Assembly: GCA_937934705.1 (NCBI GenBank)
Contig: CALGYY010000117.1
Location: forward strand, 3,090 to 67,089
Origin: an uncultured Bacteroidota bacterium
Lineage (GTDB): Bacteria > Bacteroidota > Bacteroidia > Bacteroidales > CAIWKO01
DNA length: 64,000 nt
Reading direction: 5' to 3'
Positions within the stretch are counted from its first letter, which is position 1; the number at the start of each line of letters is the position of its first letter. The position numbers were made by a program, and so were the translations under genes. A model generated the notes under the pieces. The model was not told where the DNA came from. It made no database searches and saw nothing but the letters and a program-made list of their open reading frames with translations. Shown here one piece after another: positions 47,049 through 57,309 of this stretch.

Positions 47049-49015
47049 TATTTGGTGGGTTTGTAACCCCGCTTTTTAGCCATTTCTTCCAGTCGGGCCT
47101 GGAACCCGGACTTTTTCACCGGTTTCTTCTTGTTTTCCTGAATCTGCTCATGAATCTTCTCTTCATTAATGAATTTGCGGATGAGGAACATCTGAAGGAA
47201 GGTGATCATGTTGGCCAGGAAGTAATAGTAGCTCAAACCGGAGGCGAAGCTGTTGAAGAACCCAAGGAAAAGCACCGGCATCAGGTACATCATGACCTTC
47301 ATGCCCGGAAGCTGCTGTGAAGTGCCCATGAGCTGGTTGTTGAGCCATGTGTAGATGATGGTGGTGATGGTCATCAGGAGGGTGAAAAGACTGATATGGT
47401 TGCCGTAGAAATCGCTGAGCAAGGGAATATAGGTATCCCAGGAGGCGATGCTGTCGTAACTTGAAAGATCCTCGGCCCAGAGGAAGGACTGCTGACGCAG
47501 TTCAATACTGGAGGGAAAAAAGCGGTAGAGGGCGATAAGAATCGGCATCTGAAGAAGCAATGGCACGCATCCGGCCATCGGGTTCACCCCGGCCTTTTTG
47601 TACAGTGCCATGGTGGCCTGTTGCTTCTTCATGGCATCCTCTTTCTTCGGGAACTTCTTGTTGATTTCCTCCACTTCAGGACGCAACACCCGCATTTTTG
47701 CCGAAGATTTATAGGTTCTGTAAGCAATAGGGAACAGCACAATCTTCAGCATGATGGTCAGCAGAAGAATAATGATCCCGTAATTCATACCATAGGTTTC
47801 CAGCCAGTTAAATACGGGGATCACAGCAAAACGGTTGATCCACTGCAGCAGGAAGAAACTCCATCCCAGCGGGATCTGACGTTCCAGATCCAGATCGTAC
47901 TTCGTCAGGGTCTTGTACTTGTTCGGGCCGAAATACAGCATCATTGGAAATGACTGCTTGCTGCCGGGTTCAAGTGTCAGCGTGATCTGTGCGAACATTG
48001 ACTTAAGATACAGCGGATCAGTGGTATCTGTCTTCGTTTTTACCTCAATATCGGCTTCTTTGAAGCTTTCTTTCGCGATGAGTGTTGAAAGGAAGAACTG
48101 CTGTTTGAAAGAGATCCACTTCATGGGGACCTTGAACTGCTTTTCATCATCCCCTGTTTCGGAGAGATAATCAACTGCGTCGTCCTTGGGCATGAAATAG
48201 ATGGTGGTCGAATTGTGCTCTGTTTTGTGGTCTTTCTCCTGCTGCTGAAGGTCAGCCCGCCATTCAAAATAAAGGTAATTGGAATTCCCCGTCAGCACAG
48301 TATTCATATTCTCCATGTTGACACTGAAATCCATCATATAATTGTTGCCCTTCAGCACATAACGGTACTCAATAAAACGGGTTTTATCCACCACGCTGTC
48401 ATTCAGGTCAGGATATAGCCTCATGCAGAAAACCACGGAATCATCCCCTGATATCTTTATATTGTCTTTGCCCTCAAAACGCTTATCTTCAACATATGGC
48501 TGAAAAAAGAATGAGGATGTTCTGTACAAAGCGTTGTTGCTGCCATAGAAATTCATGGTCAGCGTGGAATCTGAATCAAAAAGAATCAGGGGTCGTTGAT
48601 CATAGGTTTTATAATCCTTCAGCTCAACCTGTGAAATAAACCCGCCCCTCGAGGATATCCGCAATTTGACCAGATCATTTTCAACGGTCAGATAACGATT
48701 CTGACCGCTTGATGAAAGGGCAAAGGCTCCCACCCTCACCTGCTGTTCTTCTTTACGGATACTGTCAGCCCGGGCAGTTGTATCCTTTTCCAGTGCCAGC
48801 CTGGCAGCGGCGATGGAATCGTTTTTTTTCTGCACCGCATAAGCGCTGATGGAGTCCAGGCGGGCCTTTTCCTGTGCGGCTCTGACCATGGAATCCTGTT
48901 TCTTCTGCATGGCAGCCTTTTCCTCTTTCGACGGAGCCGTAAGCATGCTGTAGCCAAAGATAATCGCGAAAATCACGAGTATTCCGACAATGGTGTTGAT
49001 GGTGCTTTTGTTCAT
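47048..49015 (-). CDS. yidC: Membrane protein insertase YidC
   Basis: 655 residues, the Gram-negative form. It has an N-terminal membrane anchor (INTIVGILVIFAII), a charged linker (about 30-90) and a periplasmic beta domain (about 95-360). The insertase core follows with five membrane helices: MNYGIIILLLTIMLKIVLFP, the cytosolic RPEVEEINKKFPKKEDAM hairpin, CVPLLLQMPILIALYRFF, then the last helices. A basic C-terminal tail (FQARLEEMAKKRGYKPTK) fits ribosome contact. It inserts and folds inner-membrane proteins, alone or with SecDF/SecYEG, encoded nearby. Confidence 0.97.
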   Translation of the reverse strand: MNKSTINTIVGILVIFAIIFGYSMLTAPSKEEKAAMQKKQDSMVRAAQEKARLDSISAYAVQKKNDSIAAARLALEKDTTARADSIRKEEQQVRVGAFALSSSGQNRYLTVENDLVKLRISSRGGFISQVELKDYKTYDQRPLILFDSDSTLTMNFYGSNNALYRTSSFFFQPYVEDKRFEGKDNIKISGDDSVVFCMRLYPDLNDSVVDKTRFIEYRYVLKGNNYMMDFSVNMENMNTVLTGNSNYLYFEWRADLQQQEKDHKTEHNSTTIYFMPKDDAVDYLSETGDDEKQFKVPMKWISFKQQFFLSTLIAKESFKEADIEVKTKTDTTDPLYLKSMFAQITLTLEPGSKQSFPMMLYFGPNKYKTLTKYDLDLERQIPLGWSFFLLQWINRFAVIPVFNWLETYGMNYGIIILLLTIMLKIVLFPIAYRTYKSSAKMRVLRPEVEEINKKFPKKEDAMKKQQATMALYKKAGVNPMAGCVPLLLQMPILIALYRFFPSSIELRQQSFLWAEDLSSYDSIASWDTYIPLLSDFYGNHISLFTLLMTITTIIYTWLNNQLMGTSQQLPGMKVMMYLMPVLFLGFFNSFASGLSYYYFLANMITFLQMFLIRKFINEEKIHEQIQENKKKPVKKSGFQARLEEMAKKRGYKPTK

Positions 49016-49049
49016 TTTGATCCGGTTAGTATATAAAAATGCAAGGGGG

Positions 49050-49057
49050 CAAAGATA
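49050..49057 (-). promoter_or_regulatory. -7 element upstream of yidC
   Basis: On the minus strand this is TATCTTTG, a full TAnnTTTG match 34 bases before the start codon; the -33 element is not at normal spacing. Confidence 0.45.
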
Positions 49058-49145
49058 CCATTATTCATCAAATGCTCAGAATTCAGGACGCAGATCAGGG
49101 AAACTTATTTCACTCCCGGGTATATTCCCCTGCCCTGTGTTCGGC

Positions 49146-50276
49146 TCAGGCATCCATCAGCAATGCAGTCACATGGTCGGCCATCAGCTTACCGCTGCGT
49201 GACAGATAAATCCTGTTGCCTTCGCGGGCGAGCCAGCCTTTTTCAAACGGACCGACCATTCGTTCTTCCATACCATGTACTACTTTTTCATTGAATATCC
49301 TTGCCGCTTCCTTCAGATCAATCCCCTCGCGCGTCCGGATGCGGGTCAGGATATATTCATTCAATTTCTGGAGCGGACTCAGAACTTCACGATCCAAAGG
49401 CAGGGTCGCTGCAGCAGCCATCCGGATATAGGTATCCAGATTTGCCGGATTCCACCAGCGGGAATGTCCATCGTAAGAATGGGCCGAAGGCCCGAAACCC
49501 CAATAATTTGTTCCGTTCCAGTAGGCGGAATTATGCTTCGAGCGGTGTTCAGGAAGAGCATAATTACTGATCTCATAATGTTCATAACCCAATTCTTCCA
49601 GAAGATCCATGGTTATAAGAAACTGGGAGGCTGTCTGTGCTTCATCAGGGGATGCCATCAGCCCCTTACGTATCCTGGCATTGAGCGCGGTCTGTTCCTC
49701 AACTGTTAGCGCGTAAACCGAAATATGATGAACGCCCAGTCCCGCCAGAATTCTCAGGTCGTCAGTGAGCGAAGCGTCTGTTTGACCCGGTATTCCGAGG
49801 ATCAGGTCAGCAGAAACGGAATTTGCCCCGCTTTTCATCAGTTTTTGAAGGGCATTCTGCGCATCGCCTGCGGTGTGATTTCTCGAAAGATAGTCCAGAC
49901 AGTGCTCATCAAAAGTCTGTATCCCCAGACTGAACCGATTGATGCCGGCCCTGAGCCAGTCCTCCGGCGATTGCTCTTTAAGGTCTTCCGGATTCAGCTC
50001 AAGAGTCACCTCGGCGTTCTGATCAAGCGGCATCCGTTCCCTCAGGGCCGTCAAAAGCATAAAGATCTCTGAAGGGTCGAGCAGTCCCGGGGAACCCCCG
50101 CCGAAATAAACGGTACGGATCTCCTGTTGCGCAGCCGCCGGCCTTTCCTGCCCGATCTCCTGCATCAGTGCTTTCAGGAATTCAGGCTTACGGTGAAAGG
50201 CCGCCACAGAAAAGAAGTTGCAATAACAGCATTTACGGCGGCAAAAAGGAATATGAATGTAAACGCCCGCCATCAT
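49146..50276 (-). CDS. hemW: Radical SAM HemW (HemN-like heme chaperone)
   Basis: 376 residues. The 4Fe-4S motif is C-x3-C-x2-C (Cys12, Cys16, Cys19 in PFCRRKCCYCNF). YFGGGSPGLL follows, matching the GGGTPS motif of the family. The protein starts straight at the radical-SAM motif, without the N-terminal extension of HemN, which favours HemW. It ends in the HemN C-terminal domain (NEYILTRIRTREGIDL). HemW binds heme and delivers it to target proteins; coproporphyrinogen oxidase activity is doubtful for this group. It starts 9 bases after the nuclease gene on the same strand. Confidence 0.88.
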   Translation of the reverse strand: MMAGVYIHIPFCRRKCCYCNFFSVAAFHRKPEFLKALMQEIGQERPAAAQQEIRTVYFGGGSPGLLDPSEIFMLLTALRERMPLDQNAEVTLELNPEDLKEQSPEDWLRAGINRFSLGIQTFDEHCLDYLSRNHTAGDAQNALQKLMKSGANSVSADLILGIPGQTDASLTDDLRILAGLGVHHISVYALTVEEQTALNARIRKGLMASPDEAQTASQFLITMDLLEELGYEHYEISNYALPEHRSKHNSAYWNGTNYWGFGPSAHSYDGHSRWWNPANLDTYIRMAAAATLPLDREVLSPLQKLNEYILTRIRTREGIDLKEAARIFNEKVVHGMEERMVGPFEKGWLAREGNRIYLSRSGKLMADHVTALLMDA

Positions 50277-50285
50277 CGCACAGGA

Positions 50286-51515
50286 TTATTTCCTTTGCAG
50301 AAAGCGGTCAAAAACGGGTTCTTCCTTCGCAGAGCTACCGCCGCCACTGACTTTGCCTCCCATTTTTTCATTCAGTTTGATGAGAGAGTCCAGCAGAATC
50401 TGGATGGTATGGCTGCAGGCATCGGGACAGTACTCCAGTGGATTTACTTTAAGACGGATCTTCATGTACACAGGCTGATGATCAGAATACCGGAAGCCGT
50501 CATCCAGCACCCGGGTTTCCCTGACTTCAACATTGGGCGAACAGACAAAGAAATCAATGGTAGAAGTCAGCGTCGATCCCTCAGCATAGGGAGCGCTCAC
50601 TTCACGGTTGGTCGGTACGGCATGGTCATAGGCCAGGGTCCACCCTGAGGGAAAGAAAGTATTTTCCAGAACAGGGACTTCGGGTTTGCGGACGTAAGGT
50701 TTTTTATACCGCAGGCTGTCGTGTTTCGGCGGGCCCTGATTCCAGTCGCCACCGGCCACCACAAAGTTTCCGCTTTCGTACTCAGCCAGCATGAAGTTCC
50801 GCAACAGCCAGAGTTCGTAGATTCTGAGAGCCCCTGCAGCATCATACGCAGAATTGTGAAGGTTGATGATGACCAGGTCTCCGCTTCCTGCAAGCCGGAA
50901 ACGCTGGATCACAAAACAGCGATCCAGCATGAATATTTTCATGGGCCAGCTGTAATTCACAGGAGAAGCGATCCTTTGTGATGAGGCCGGGACGAAGCGG
51001 CTGCAACTCATCATGCCTGACTGAACTTCTCCCATCGGGCGGGTGACGGGCAAAGGAACAAAGCCAACCTTGTAATTCTGCGCGAAGACAGCGGTGTGTC
51101 CTTCAAGACTTTCCCTGATCAGTGCAGTCTGATCGGTGTGATAGCTTCTGGATGCGTCCGAATCCACTTCCTGAAGCAGGAAAAAATCTATGCTGTCATA
51201 ATCAGCCAGCCGGTTGTAGATCCCGTTCAGGTATTCCTGATAAAAGTCTTCACCGGGCTTACTGTGACTGCCTCCGTCATAGAAGAAGTCCATTTCCCGA
51301 CCCAGGCCGCAATAACCGATATTCCAGCTCAGGAAGCTGAAATCGGTAGTGAAAACGGGGTTTTTCTGGACACCACGCTCATTACTCAGTTCTTCAACAG
51401 CTTGCGGCTGATAATCGGTCAGACTGGAGTAAATCAAAAAACCTGCAGACAGGGCCACCAGCACCACGACAATGATCAGCAGGGTTTTAAGTATAACGCG
51501 CAGGACTTTTTTCAT
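50286..51515 (-). CDS. Endonuclease/exonuclease/phosphatase-family membrane protein
   Basis: 409 residues with an N-terminal membrane helix (about 8-30), so it is anchored with the catalytic domain outside the cytosol. The EEP fold shows FSFLSWNIGYCGL, FLLQEVDSD (catalytic Glu), VIINLHNSAYDAAG, FVVAGGDWNQGP (Asp/Asn) and RYSDHQPVYMKI (Asp-His at the end). Members cut DNA, RNA or phosphodiesters, including phosphoinositides; the substrate is unclear. A surface or periplasmic phosphodiesterase is a reasonable guess. hemW follows 9 bases later. Confidence 0.88.
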   Translation of the reverse strand: MKKVLRVILKTLLIIVVVLVALSAGFLIYSSLTDYQPQAVEELSNERGVQKNPVFTTDFSFLSWNIGYCGLGREMDFFYDGGSHSKPGEDFYQEYLNGIYNRLADYDSIDFFLLQEVDSDASRSYHTDQTALIRESLEGHTAVFAQNYKVGFVPLPVTRPMGEVQSGMMSCSRFVPASSQRIASPVNYSWPMKIFMLDRCFVIQRFRLAGSGDLVIINLHNSAYDAAGALRIYELWLLRNFMLAEYESGNFVVAGGDWNQGPPKHDSLRYKKPYVRKPEVPVLENTFFPSGWTLAYDHAVPTNREVSAPYAEGSTLTSTIDFFVCSPNVEVRETRVLDDGFRYSDHQPVYMKIRLKVNPLEYCPDACSHTIQILLDSLIKLNEKMGGKVSGGGSSAKEEPVFDRFLQRK

Positions 51516-51539
51516 GGATCAATACCTCCTATACGGAAG

Positions 51540-51569
51540 CAAATATAGCATTTTTACCATGCCCGCAAA
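51540..51569 (-). promoter_or_regulatory. Promoter for the EEP-hemW pair
   Basis: On the minus strand TTTG (plus 51566-51569), 18 bases, then TATATTTG (plus 51540-51547); close to the consensus spacing. Confidence 0.55.
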
Positions 51570-51693
51570 TGCCTGCCTGAGCAATACCCGGAAGCGACGC
51601 GTAAAAAATGCGCATCAGTGATTACATTTTGACCGGATATTTTATACTTTTACCTTCCTTTATCTGACCATAAATTTCAATAAACCCAATTCC

Positions 51694-54600
51694 ATGGACA
51701 AGAAGAAAATCATTCTCGCTGCAGTGATCGCGTTATTGCTGGTGGTCACCATCATTCTGGTGTTTACGACCGGGGCGCCGGCCAGGGTAAAAGTAAACCC
51801 TGCTTTTAAAGACTACATTTCAGGCTTCACCTCGAGCGTAATCAGCACCGAATCAACGATCAGGGTTGAGCTGGCCAACGACTACGCCGACTCCAGCATG
51901 TTTGAAAAAGCGGTTGATGCCAAACTGTTTGATTTCAGTCCGGGAATCAACGGAAAAACATACTGGGTCAGCACCCGAACCCTTGAGTTCAGGCCTGATA
52001 AGCCGATGAAGCAAAACACCTTGTATACGGCGAAATTCTTTATCTCTAAAATTCTGAATATGCCGGACAGCCTGGAAACATTCGTTTTCCAGTTTCATAC
52101 GGCCAAGCAGGCAGCAGAAATGACTGTTGAAAACCATAAGGCCTACGATAAAAAGAACCTGGCCTGGGAAAAGGTGACCGGAACTGTCCGCACAGCTGAT
52201 GTTGCCGGGCCGGATCTTGTCAGTAAAGCGATTACCGCCCGGCAGAACGGGAAAGATCTTAAGGTGACGGTGGTCGCCTCGGGTGACCGCAAAACCTTCA
52301 CTTTCCAGGTCGACAGCGTGAAAAGGGGCAAAGAGGCGGGATCGGTGGAGATCACCTTCAACGGAAAAGAAATCGGTGCTGAATCTGATGATACGCGTAC
52401 CGTTCTGATTCCGTCGATTGATGATTTCATTCTGACAGGTGTTAAGGTCTTCCAGATGCCGGAACAGCACGTTCTGCTTCAGTTCTCGGATCCAATTAAA
52501 GAGGACCAGACCCTGGATGGCATCATCAAGATCGGAGATCTCACGGGACTCAATTTCGCGATTGAAGACAATGAAGTACGTGTTTATGTAGGAGAAGGCG
52601 AATACGGCACCCAGGAACTGGTCATCGAAACCGCACTGAAGAACAGTATGGGAAAGAACCTGAAACGCAAGGTTGCGGAAAGCATCGTTTTCGAAGACCT
52701 CAAACCGGATATCCGGCTGATCGGCAATGGTGTGATCCTGCCCAGCTCCAATGGACTGATCTTCCCGTTTGAAGCAGTCAACCTGAAAGCTGTTGACGTA
52801 AAGATCATGAGGATCTATGAAAACAATATTGCACAGTTCCTTCAGGTCAATGAACTGGATGGTCAGCGTGAACTCAGCCGTGTAGGTAAGGTCATCCTGA
52901 AAAAGACCGTACTGCTTTCATCTGCCACCAATGCTCCGGTGAATTACGGAAAATGGAACAGATTCTCAATTGATCTTTCAGAGATGATCAAGGCAGAACC
53001 CGGCGCCATTTACAGGGTCAGCCTGAGTTTCAAGAAAGCATACTCACTGTATGCCTGTGACGAAGAACCCCAGACTGATGAAGAAATCCTTGCTGCAGGC
53101 TGGAACGATACCGGTGATGAAGAATCAGACTGGGATTATTACAGTGATTACGACGATTATTATTATGATTACTATGATGATTATTACTATTACGGCTGGG
53201 GAAGTGATTATGAAGATCCCTGCGAGGATTACTATTACAGTGGCAAAACATACAGCCGGAATATCCTGGCCAGTGACATTGGTCTGATCGCCAAGATAGG
53301 CGCAGCCGGCAAGGTATATATATATTCTGCCAATCTTGTTACAACCGCAGCGATGAGCGGTGTAGGTCTGAATTTCTATGATTACCAGAACCAGCTGATC
53401 GGCAAGGGTGTGACCAACAGTGACGGTATGGCTGAGATTCAGTTGAAAAAATCGCCACATCTGCTGGTGGCCAATTACGGAAAGCAAAAAGCCTATCTGC
53501 GTCTCGTGGGCGGTTCATCTCTTTCTCTGAGTATGTTTGATGTAAGCGGGGAATCTGTCCGCAAAGGGATCAAAGGATTTATCTATGGTGAACGCGGGGT
53601 CTGGCGCCCGGGAGATTCCATTTATCTGACCTTCATTTTGGAGGATAAGCTGAAACGCCTGCCCCCGGAAGCACCGGTGGTTTTCAACCTGGTCAACCCC
53701 AGGGGTGTAAAAGTAGCCACTGCCGTGCGTACTGCAGGTGTCAACGGGTTTTATGATTTCAGGACGGCAACAGATCCGTCTGCGGTGACCGGAAACTATA
53801 CGGCAGAATTCAAGGTCGGGGGTGCCTATTTCAGCAAGACCCTTAAGATCGAAACCATCAAACCCAACCGTTTGAAAGTGAAACTGGATTTCGGTGCGGA
53901 TAAAGTGATCGGGCACAAAGAAAGTAAAGGTGTGCTGGAAGCGCGCTGGCTGCACGGTGCGATTGCCAGAAATCTCAGGGCAACGGTGAATGTCAACCTG
54001 GTTCCTTCGTCAACAGTGTTTGAAAAGTTCCCGGGCTATGTTTTTGATGATCCTGCCCGTCGTTTCTATTCTGACCAGACCACCATTTTTGACGGGAAAC
54101 TGGATGAAGAAGGCAAAGCGGAGGTAACTCCCGACATCAACCTCGGTGAAAATGCACCGGGTGTATTGCGTGCCTATTTTGAAACCCGCGTGTTTGAAGA
54201 GGGCGGTGATTTCAGTGTTGACCGTTTCTCACTCCCTTATTATCCGTATACTTCTTATGTAGGCATCAGGGTTCCTGAGGGACAGCAATACGACATGATA
54301 CTTGAGACCGGAAAAACGCACAGCATTAATTTCATTAACCTGGATGCCAACGGCAAGAAACTTCCGGGAAAGAAAATCAAAGTCGACATTTATAAGGTGG
54401 ACTGGCGCTGGTGGTGGGACAATTCCGGTTCGGATCTGGCTGATTTTGTCCGCAGTTCGTACAACGCCCCGGTGGATACATTAACACTGACGACCATCAG
54501 CGGGGCTGCAAGTTTCAATTTCAAAGTTGAAGATGCTGACTGGGGACGTTATTTTATCAGGGCGACAGACGTTGAGAGCGGACACAGCACGGGTAAGATC

Positions 54601-56751
54601 ATTTATGTGGACTGGCCCAACTGGGCAAGCCGCACCCGTGAAGGCAAAGAAGCGGCCTCCATGCTGATCTTCTCTGCAGATAAGGACAAATATGAAGTGG
54701 GAGAGCTGGTCAATCTGACCATTCCCAGCACAGAAGGCGGAAGGGCTCTGATCACCATCGAAACGGGTACCTCCGTGATACAGTCCCACTGGATCCGCAC
54801 AGAGGCCAACCAGACCTTCTTCTCTTTCAAGATCACTGAAGACATGGCACCCAACGTTTACGCGAGTGTGACCATGCTGCAACCCCATGCACAGACGGTG
54901 AACGATCTGCCCATCCGTCTGTATGGAGTGATCCCGATCCATGTGGAAAATAAGAACACCCACCTGAAACCTGTCATTTCTATGGCGGATGTACTGCGTC
55001 CTGAAGAAAACGCCAGCATCACCATTAAAGAAGAGAGCGGCAGGGCCATGACCTATACCGTGGCCGTAGTAGATGAAGGCTTACTGGATCTGACCAAGTT
55101 CAAAACACCGGATCCCTGGGCCTATTTCTACGCCAGGGAAGCTCTTGGCATCCGCACATGGGATGTGTACGACGATGTTATCGGTGCTTACGGCGGCCAG
55201 CTCGACAGGATACTAAGCCTCGGGGGTGGTGATGATGGTGAGAGCGGTGGTGGTAAAAACAGGGCCAACCGCTTCAAGCCCATGGTGAAGTTCTTCGGTC
55301 CTTTTGCCTTAAAGGCCGGACAGTCGAAAACCTTCACCTTTAAAATGCCGCAGTACATTGGTTCGGTCAGGGTCATGGTGGTGGCCGGGCAGGACGGCGC
55401 TTACGGCTCTGCGGAGAAAACAGTAGCGGTTAAAAAGCCTTTGATGTTACTGGCTACATTACCCAGGGTGGTCGGGCCGGATGAAGAAGTATCCCTGCCG
55501 GTATCTGTATTCGCCATGGAGAACCATATTAAAAATGTATCGGTAAAAGTCCAGGCCAACAATCTGTTCACTATCGAGGGCGGGGACATGCAACAGATCA
55601 GCTTTGCGCAAACCGGTGACGAACTGGTCACTTTCAAGCTCAAAGTGAAACCCGGTGTGGGCGTTGGAAAGGTGAAGGTGATGGCCAATTGCGGCAAGGA
55701 GTGGGCAGCTCATGAGATCGAGATTGAGGTCAGGAACCCCAATCCCGAAATGACCCAGGTGGTAGAAGCCGTGATCAAACCCGGAGAGACCTGGAACGGG
55801 AATTATGTCCCGCCCGGGATTGCCGGAACCAATAAGGGAACACTGGAGCTGTCTTCGATTCCTCCCATCAATCTTGAAAAACGTCTCAAATACCTGGTGA
55901 GTTATCCTTATGGCTGCGTCGAACAAACAACCTCGGCAGTATTCCCGCAGCTTTACTTGGGTGAACTCATGGAACTGGACGAAAAGTATAAAGCCAGGAT
56001 TGACAAAAATATCAAAGCAGGAATCAGTAAGATTCTGAGCTTCCAGAATGCCACCGGAGGTTTATCCTACTGGCCGGGATCGACTTATGCGGATGACTGG
56101 GCAACAACCTATGCCGGACATTTCATGCTTGAGGCGAAAGAAAAGGGATACGCGGTATCCGCCACCTTCCTGAGCAAGTGGAAAACATACCAGCGCAAAC
56201 AAGCCAATGCCTGGAGCAGCAATATGAACCGCTATTACTTCAACTCTGATCTCTCCCAGGCCTATCGGCTCTATACCCTGGCGCTGGCGGGATCACCGGA
56301 AATGGGTGCAATGAACCTCTTACGCGAGCAGAAGAACCTCTCGGCCGCTGCCAAATGGAGACTTGCCGCGGCCTATCAGCTGGCAGGCCAGCCCGAGGTG
56401 GCCAAAGCCCTTGTCAGCAGTGCCACAACAACCATAAGCTATTACCGGGAGCAATACTTCACTTATGGTTCACCCGAAAGGGATCAGGCCATGATCATTG
56501 AAGCTTTATGCCTCATGGGACAGTTCACCAAAGCTGCACCACTGGTAAAGACCCTTTCAGCCAACCTCAGCAAAGATTACTGGATGAGCACCCAAACCAC
56601 TGCCTACAGTCTGATCGCCATCAGCCGGTTTGTCAGACAAAACGGTACCGCTTCGGGTCTGGATCTGAGTTATACCCTGAATAATGGCCAGGCAGTGAGC
56701 AAAACCAGCAAGAAGTCGGTGATGAATGTCGACATGAACCTGAAAGGCTAA
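51694..56751 (+). CDS. Bacterial alpha-2-macroglobulin, cut short by a TAA
   Basis: 1685 residues to the TAA at 56749; the same frame continues for 183 more codons to 57303, giving 1868 residues, the usual length of Bacteroidetes members. An N-terminal membrane helix (about 7-26) anchors it in the inner membrane, facing the periplasm. MG domains with FIYGERGVWRPGDSIYLTF and the bait region follow. The thioester motif YGCVEQ (Cys1408, Glu1410, Gln1411) is intact, then an alpha-helical toroid. Residues about 450-512 hold a strongly Asp/Tyr-rich insert. It traps attacking proteases. Loss of the last domain may leave it inactive or membrane-bound but unfolded. Confidence 0.9.
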   Translation: MDKKKIILAAVIALLLVVTIILVFTTGAPARVKVNPAFKDYISGFTSSVISTESTIRVELANDYADSSMFEKAVDAKLFDFSPGINGKTYWVSTRTLEFRPDKPMKQNTLYTAKFFISKILNMPDSLETFVFQFHTAKQAAEMTVENHKAYDKKNLAWEKVTGTVRTADVAGPDLVSKAITARQNGKDLKVTVVASGDRKTFTFQVDSVKRGKEAGSVEITFNGKEIGAESDDTRTVLIPSIDDFILTGVKVFQMPEQHVLLQFSDPIKEDQTLDGIIKIGDLTGLNFAIEDNEVRVYVGEGEYGTQELVIETALKNSMGKNLKRKVAESIVFEDLKPDIRLIGNGVILPSSNGLIFPFEAVNLKAVDVKIMRIYENNIAQFLQVNELDGQRELSRVGKVILKKTVLLSSATNAPVNYGKWNRFSIDLSEMIKAEPGAIYRVSLSFKKAYSLYACDEEPQTDEEILAAGWNDTGDEESDWDYYSDYDDYYYDYYDDYYYYGWGSDYEDPCEDYYYSGKTYSRNILASDIGLIAKIGAAGKVYIYSANLVTTAAMSGVGLNFYDYQNQLIGKGVTNSDGMAEIQLKKSPHLLVANYGKQKAYLRLVGGSSLSLSMFDVSGESVRKGIKGFIYGERGVWRPGDSIYLTFILEDKLKRLPPEAPVVFNLVNPRGVKVATAVRTAGVNGFYDFRTATDPSAVTGNYTAEFKVGGAYFSKTLKIETIKPNRLKVKLDFGADKVIGHKESKGVLEARWLHGAIARNLRATVNVNLVPSSTVFEKFPGYVFDDPARRFYSDQTTIFDGKLDEEGKAEVTPDINLGENAPGVLRAYFETRVFEEGGDFSVDRFSLPYYPYTSYVGIRVPEGQQYDMILETGKTHSINFINLDANGKKLPGKKIKVDIYKVDWRWWWDNSGSDLADFVRSSYNAPVDTLTLTTISGAASFNFKVEDADWGRYFIRATDVESGHSTGKIIYVDWPNWASRTREGKEAASMLIFSADKDKYEVGELVNLTIPSTEGGRALITIETGTSVIQSHWIRTEANQTFFSFKITEDMAPNVYASVTMLQPHAQTVNDLPIRLYGVIPIHVENKNTHLKPVISMADVLRPEENASITIKEESGRAMTYTVAVVDEGLLDLTKFKTPDPWAYFYAREALGIRTWDVYDDVIGAYGGQLDRILSLGGGDDGESGGGKNRANRFKPMVKFFGPFALKAGQSKTFTFKMPQYIGSVRVMVVAGQDGAYGSAEKTVAVKKPLMLLATLPRVVGPDEEVSLPVSVFAMENHIKNVSVKVQANNLFTIEGGDMQQISFAQTGDELVTFKLKVKPGVGVGKVKVMANCGKEWAAHEIEIEVRNPNPEMTQVVEAVIKPGETWNGNYVPPGIAGTNKGTLELSSIPPINLEKRLKYLVSYPYGCVEQTTSAVFPQLYLGELMELDEKYKARIDKNIKAGISKILSFQNATGGLSYWPGSTYADDWATTYAGHFMLEAKEKGYAVSATFLSKWKTYQRKQANAWSSNMNRYYFNSDLSQAYRLYTLALAGSPEMGAMNLLREQKNLSAAAKWRLAAAYQLAGQPEVAKALVSSATTTISYYREQYFTYGSPERDQAMIIEALCLMGQFTKAAPLVKTLSANLSKDYWMSTQTTAYSLIAISRFVRQNGTASGLDLSYTLNNGQAVSKTSKKSVMNVDMNLKG

Positions 56752-57303
56752 GCCCAGAAAGGCAAGGTGAAAATCCAGAACAAATCCAGGGGTATTCTGT
56801 ATGCCAGGGTGATCCTGCAGGGCGTTCCGGCGGCAGGTGAAGAAAAGGCAGCATCCAGCAATCTGACCATTGACGTGAATTTCACAGACCTGAAGGGCGG
56901 TAAAATCGACATTTCCAAACTGCCCCAGGGGACTGATTTCATTTGTGAAATCAAGATCGGAAACCCGGGTCTGATGGGTCATTACTACAATCTCGCATTG
57001 ACCTCTGTCTTCCCGTCTGGATGGGAGATCCACAATACCCGTATGGATGAGTTCAGCGGCAGGGTCAAGAACGATCCTTACGACTACCAGGATTTCAGGG
57101 ACGACCGCGTGAATACTTTCTTCGGACTTCAGACCAAGGTCAGTAAAACATACAGGGTAATGCTGAACGCGAGTTATCTTGGCCGCTTCTATCTGCCGGG
57201 CTTCGTGGCTCAGGCCATGTACGACAATACCATCAATGCCAGTTCTTCAGGAAAATGGGTTGAAGTGGTTCCTTATGACGAAAAGACATCTGCCAGAAAA
57301 TAA
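56752..57303 (+). pseudogene. C-terminal fragment of the alpha-2-macroglobulin
   Basis: Same frame as the upstream gene after the TAA at 56749-56751. It begins AQKGKVKIQ and encodes about 183 residues, including DLKGGKIDISKLPQGTDFI, MDEFSGRVKNDPYDYQDFRDDR and LGRFYLPGFVAQAMYDNTI. These have the look of the last receptor-like MG domain of the family, complete to a TAA at 57301. No ATG starts it (GTG at 56767 is the first candidate) and no RBS is seen. It is best read as a severed tail. A sequencing or assembly error, true nonsense mutation, or stop readthrough would all fit. Confidence 0.85.
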
Positions 57304-57309
57304 TCTGCA

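Noticed and set aside
51694..57303. Alternative genetic code reading TAA as an amino acid
   Set aside because: Many genes in the window end normally at TAA at the expected protein length, for example the CPBP protease and rfbC. Only this one gene is interrupted.
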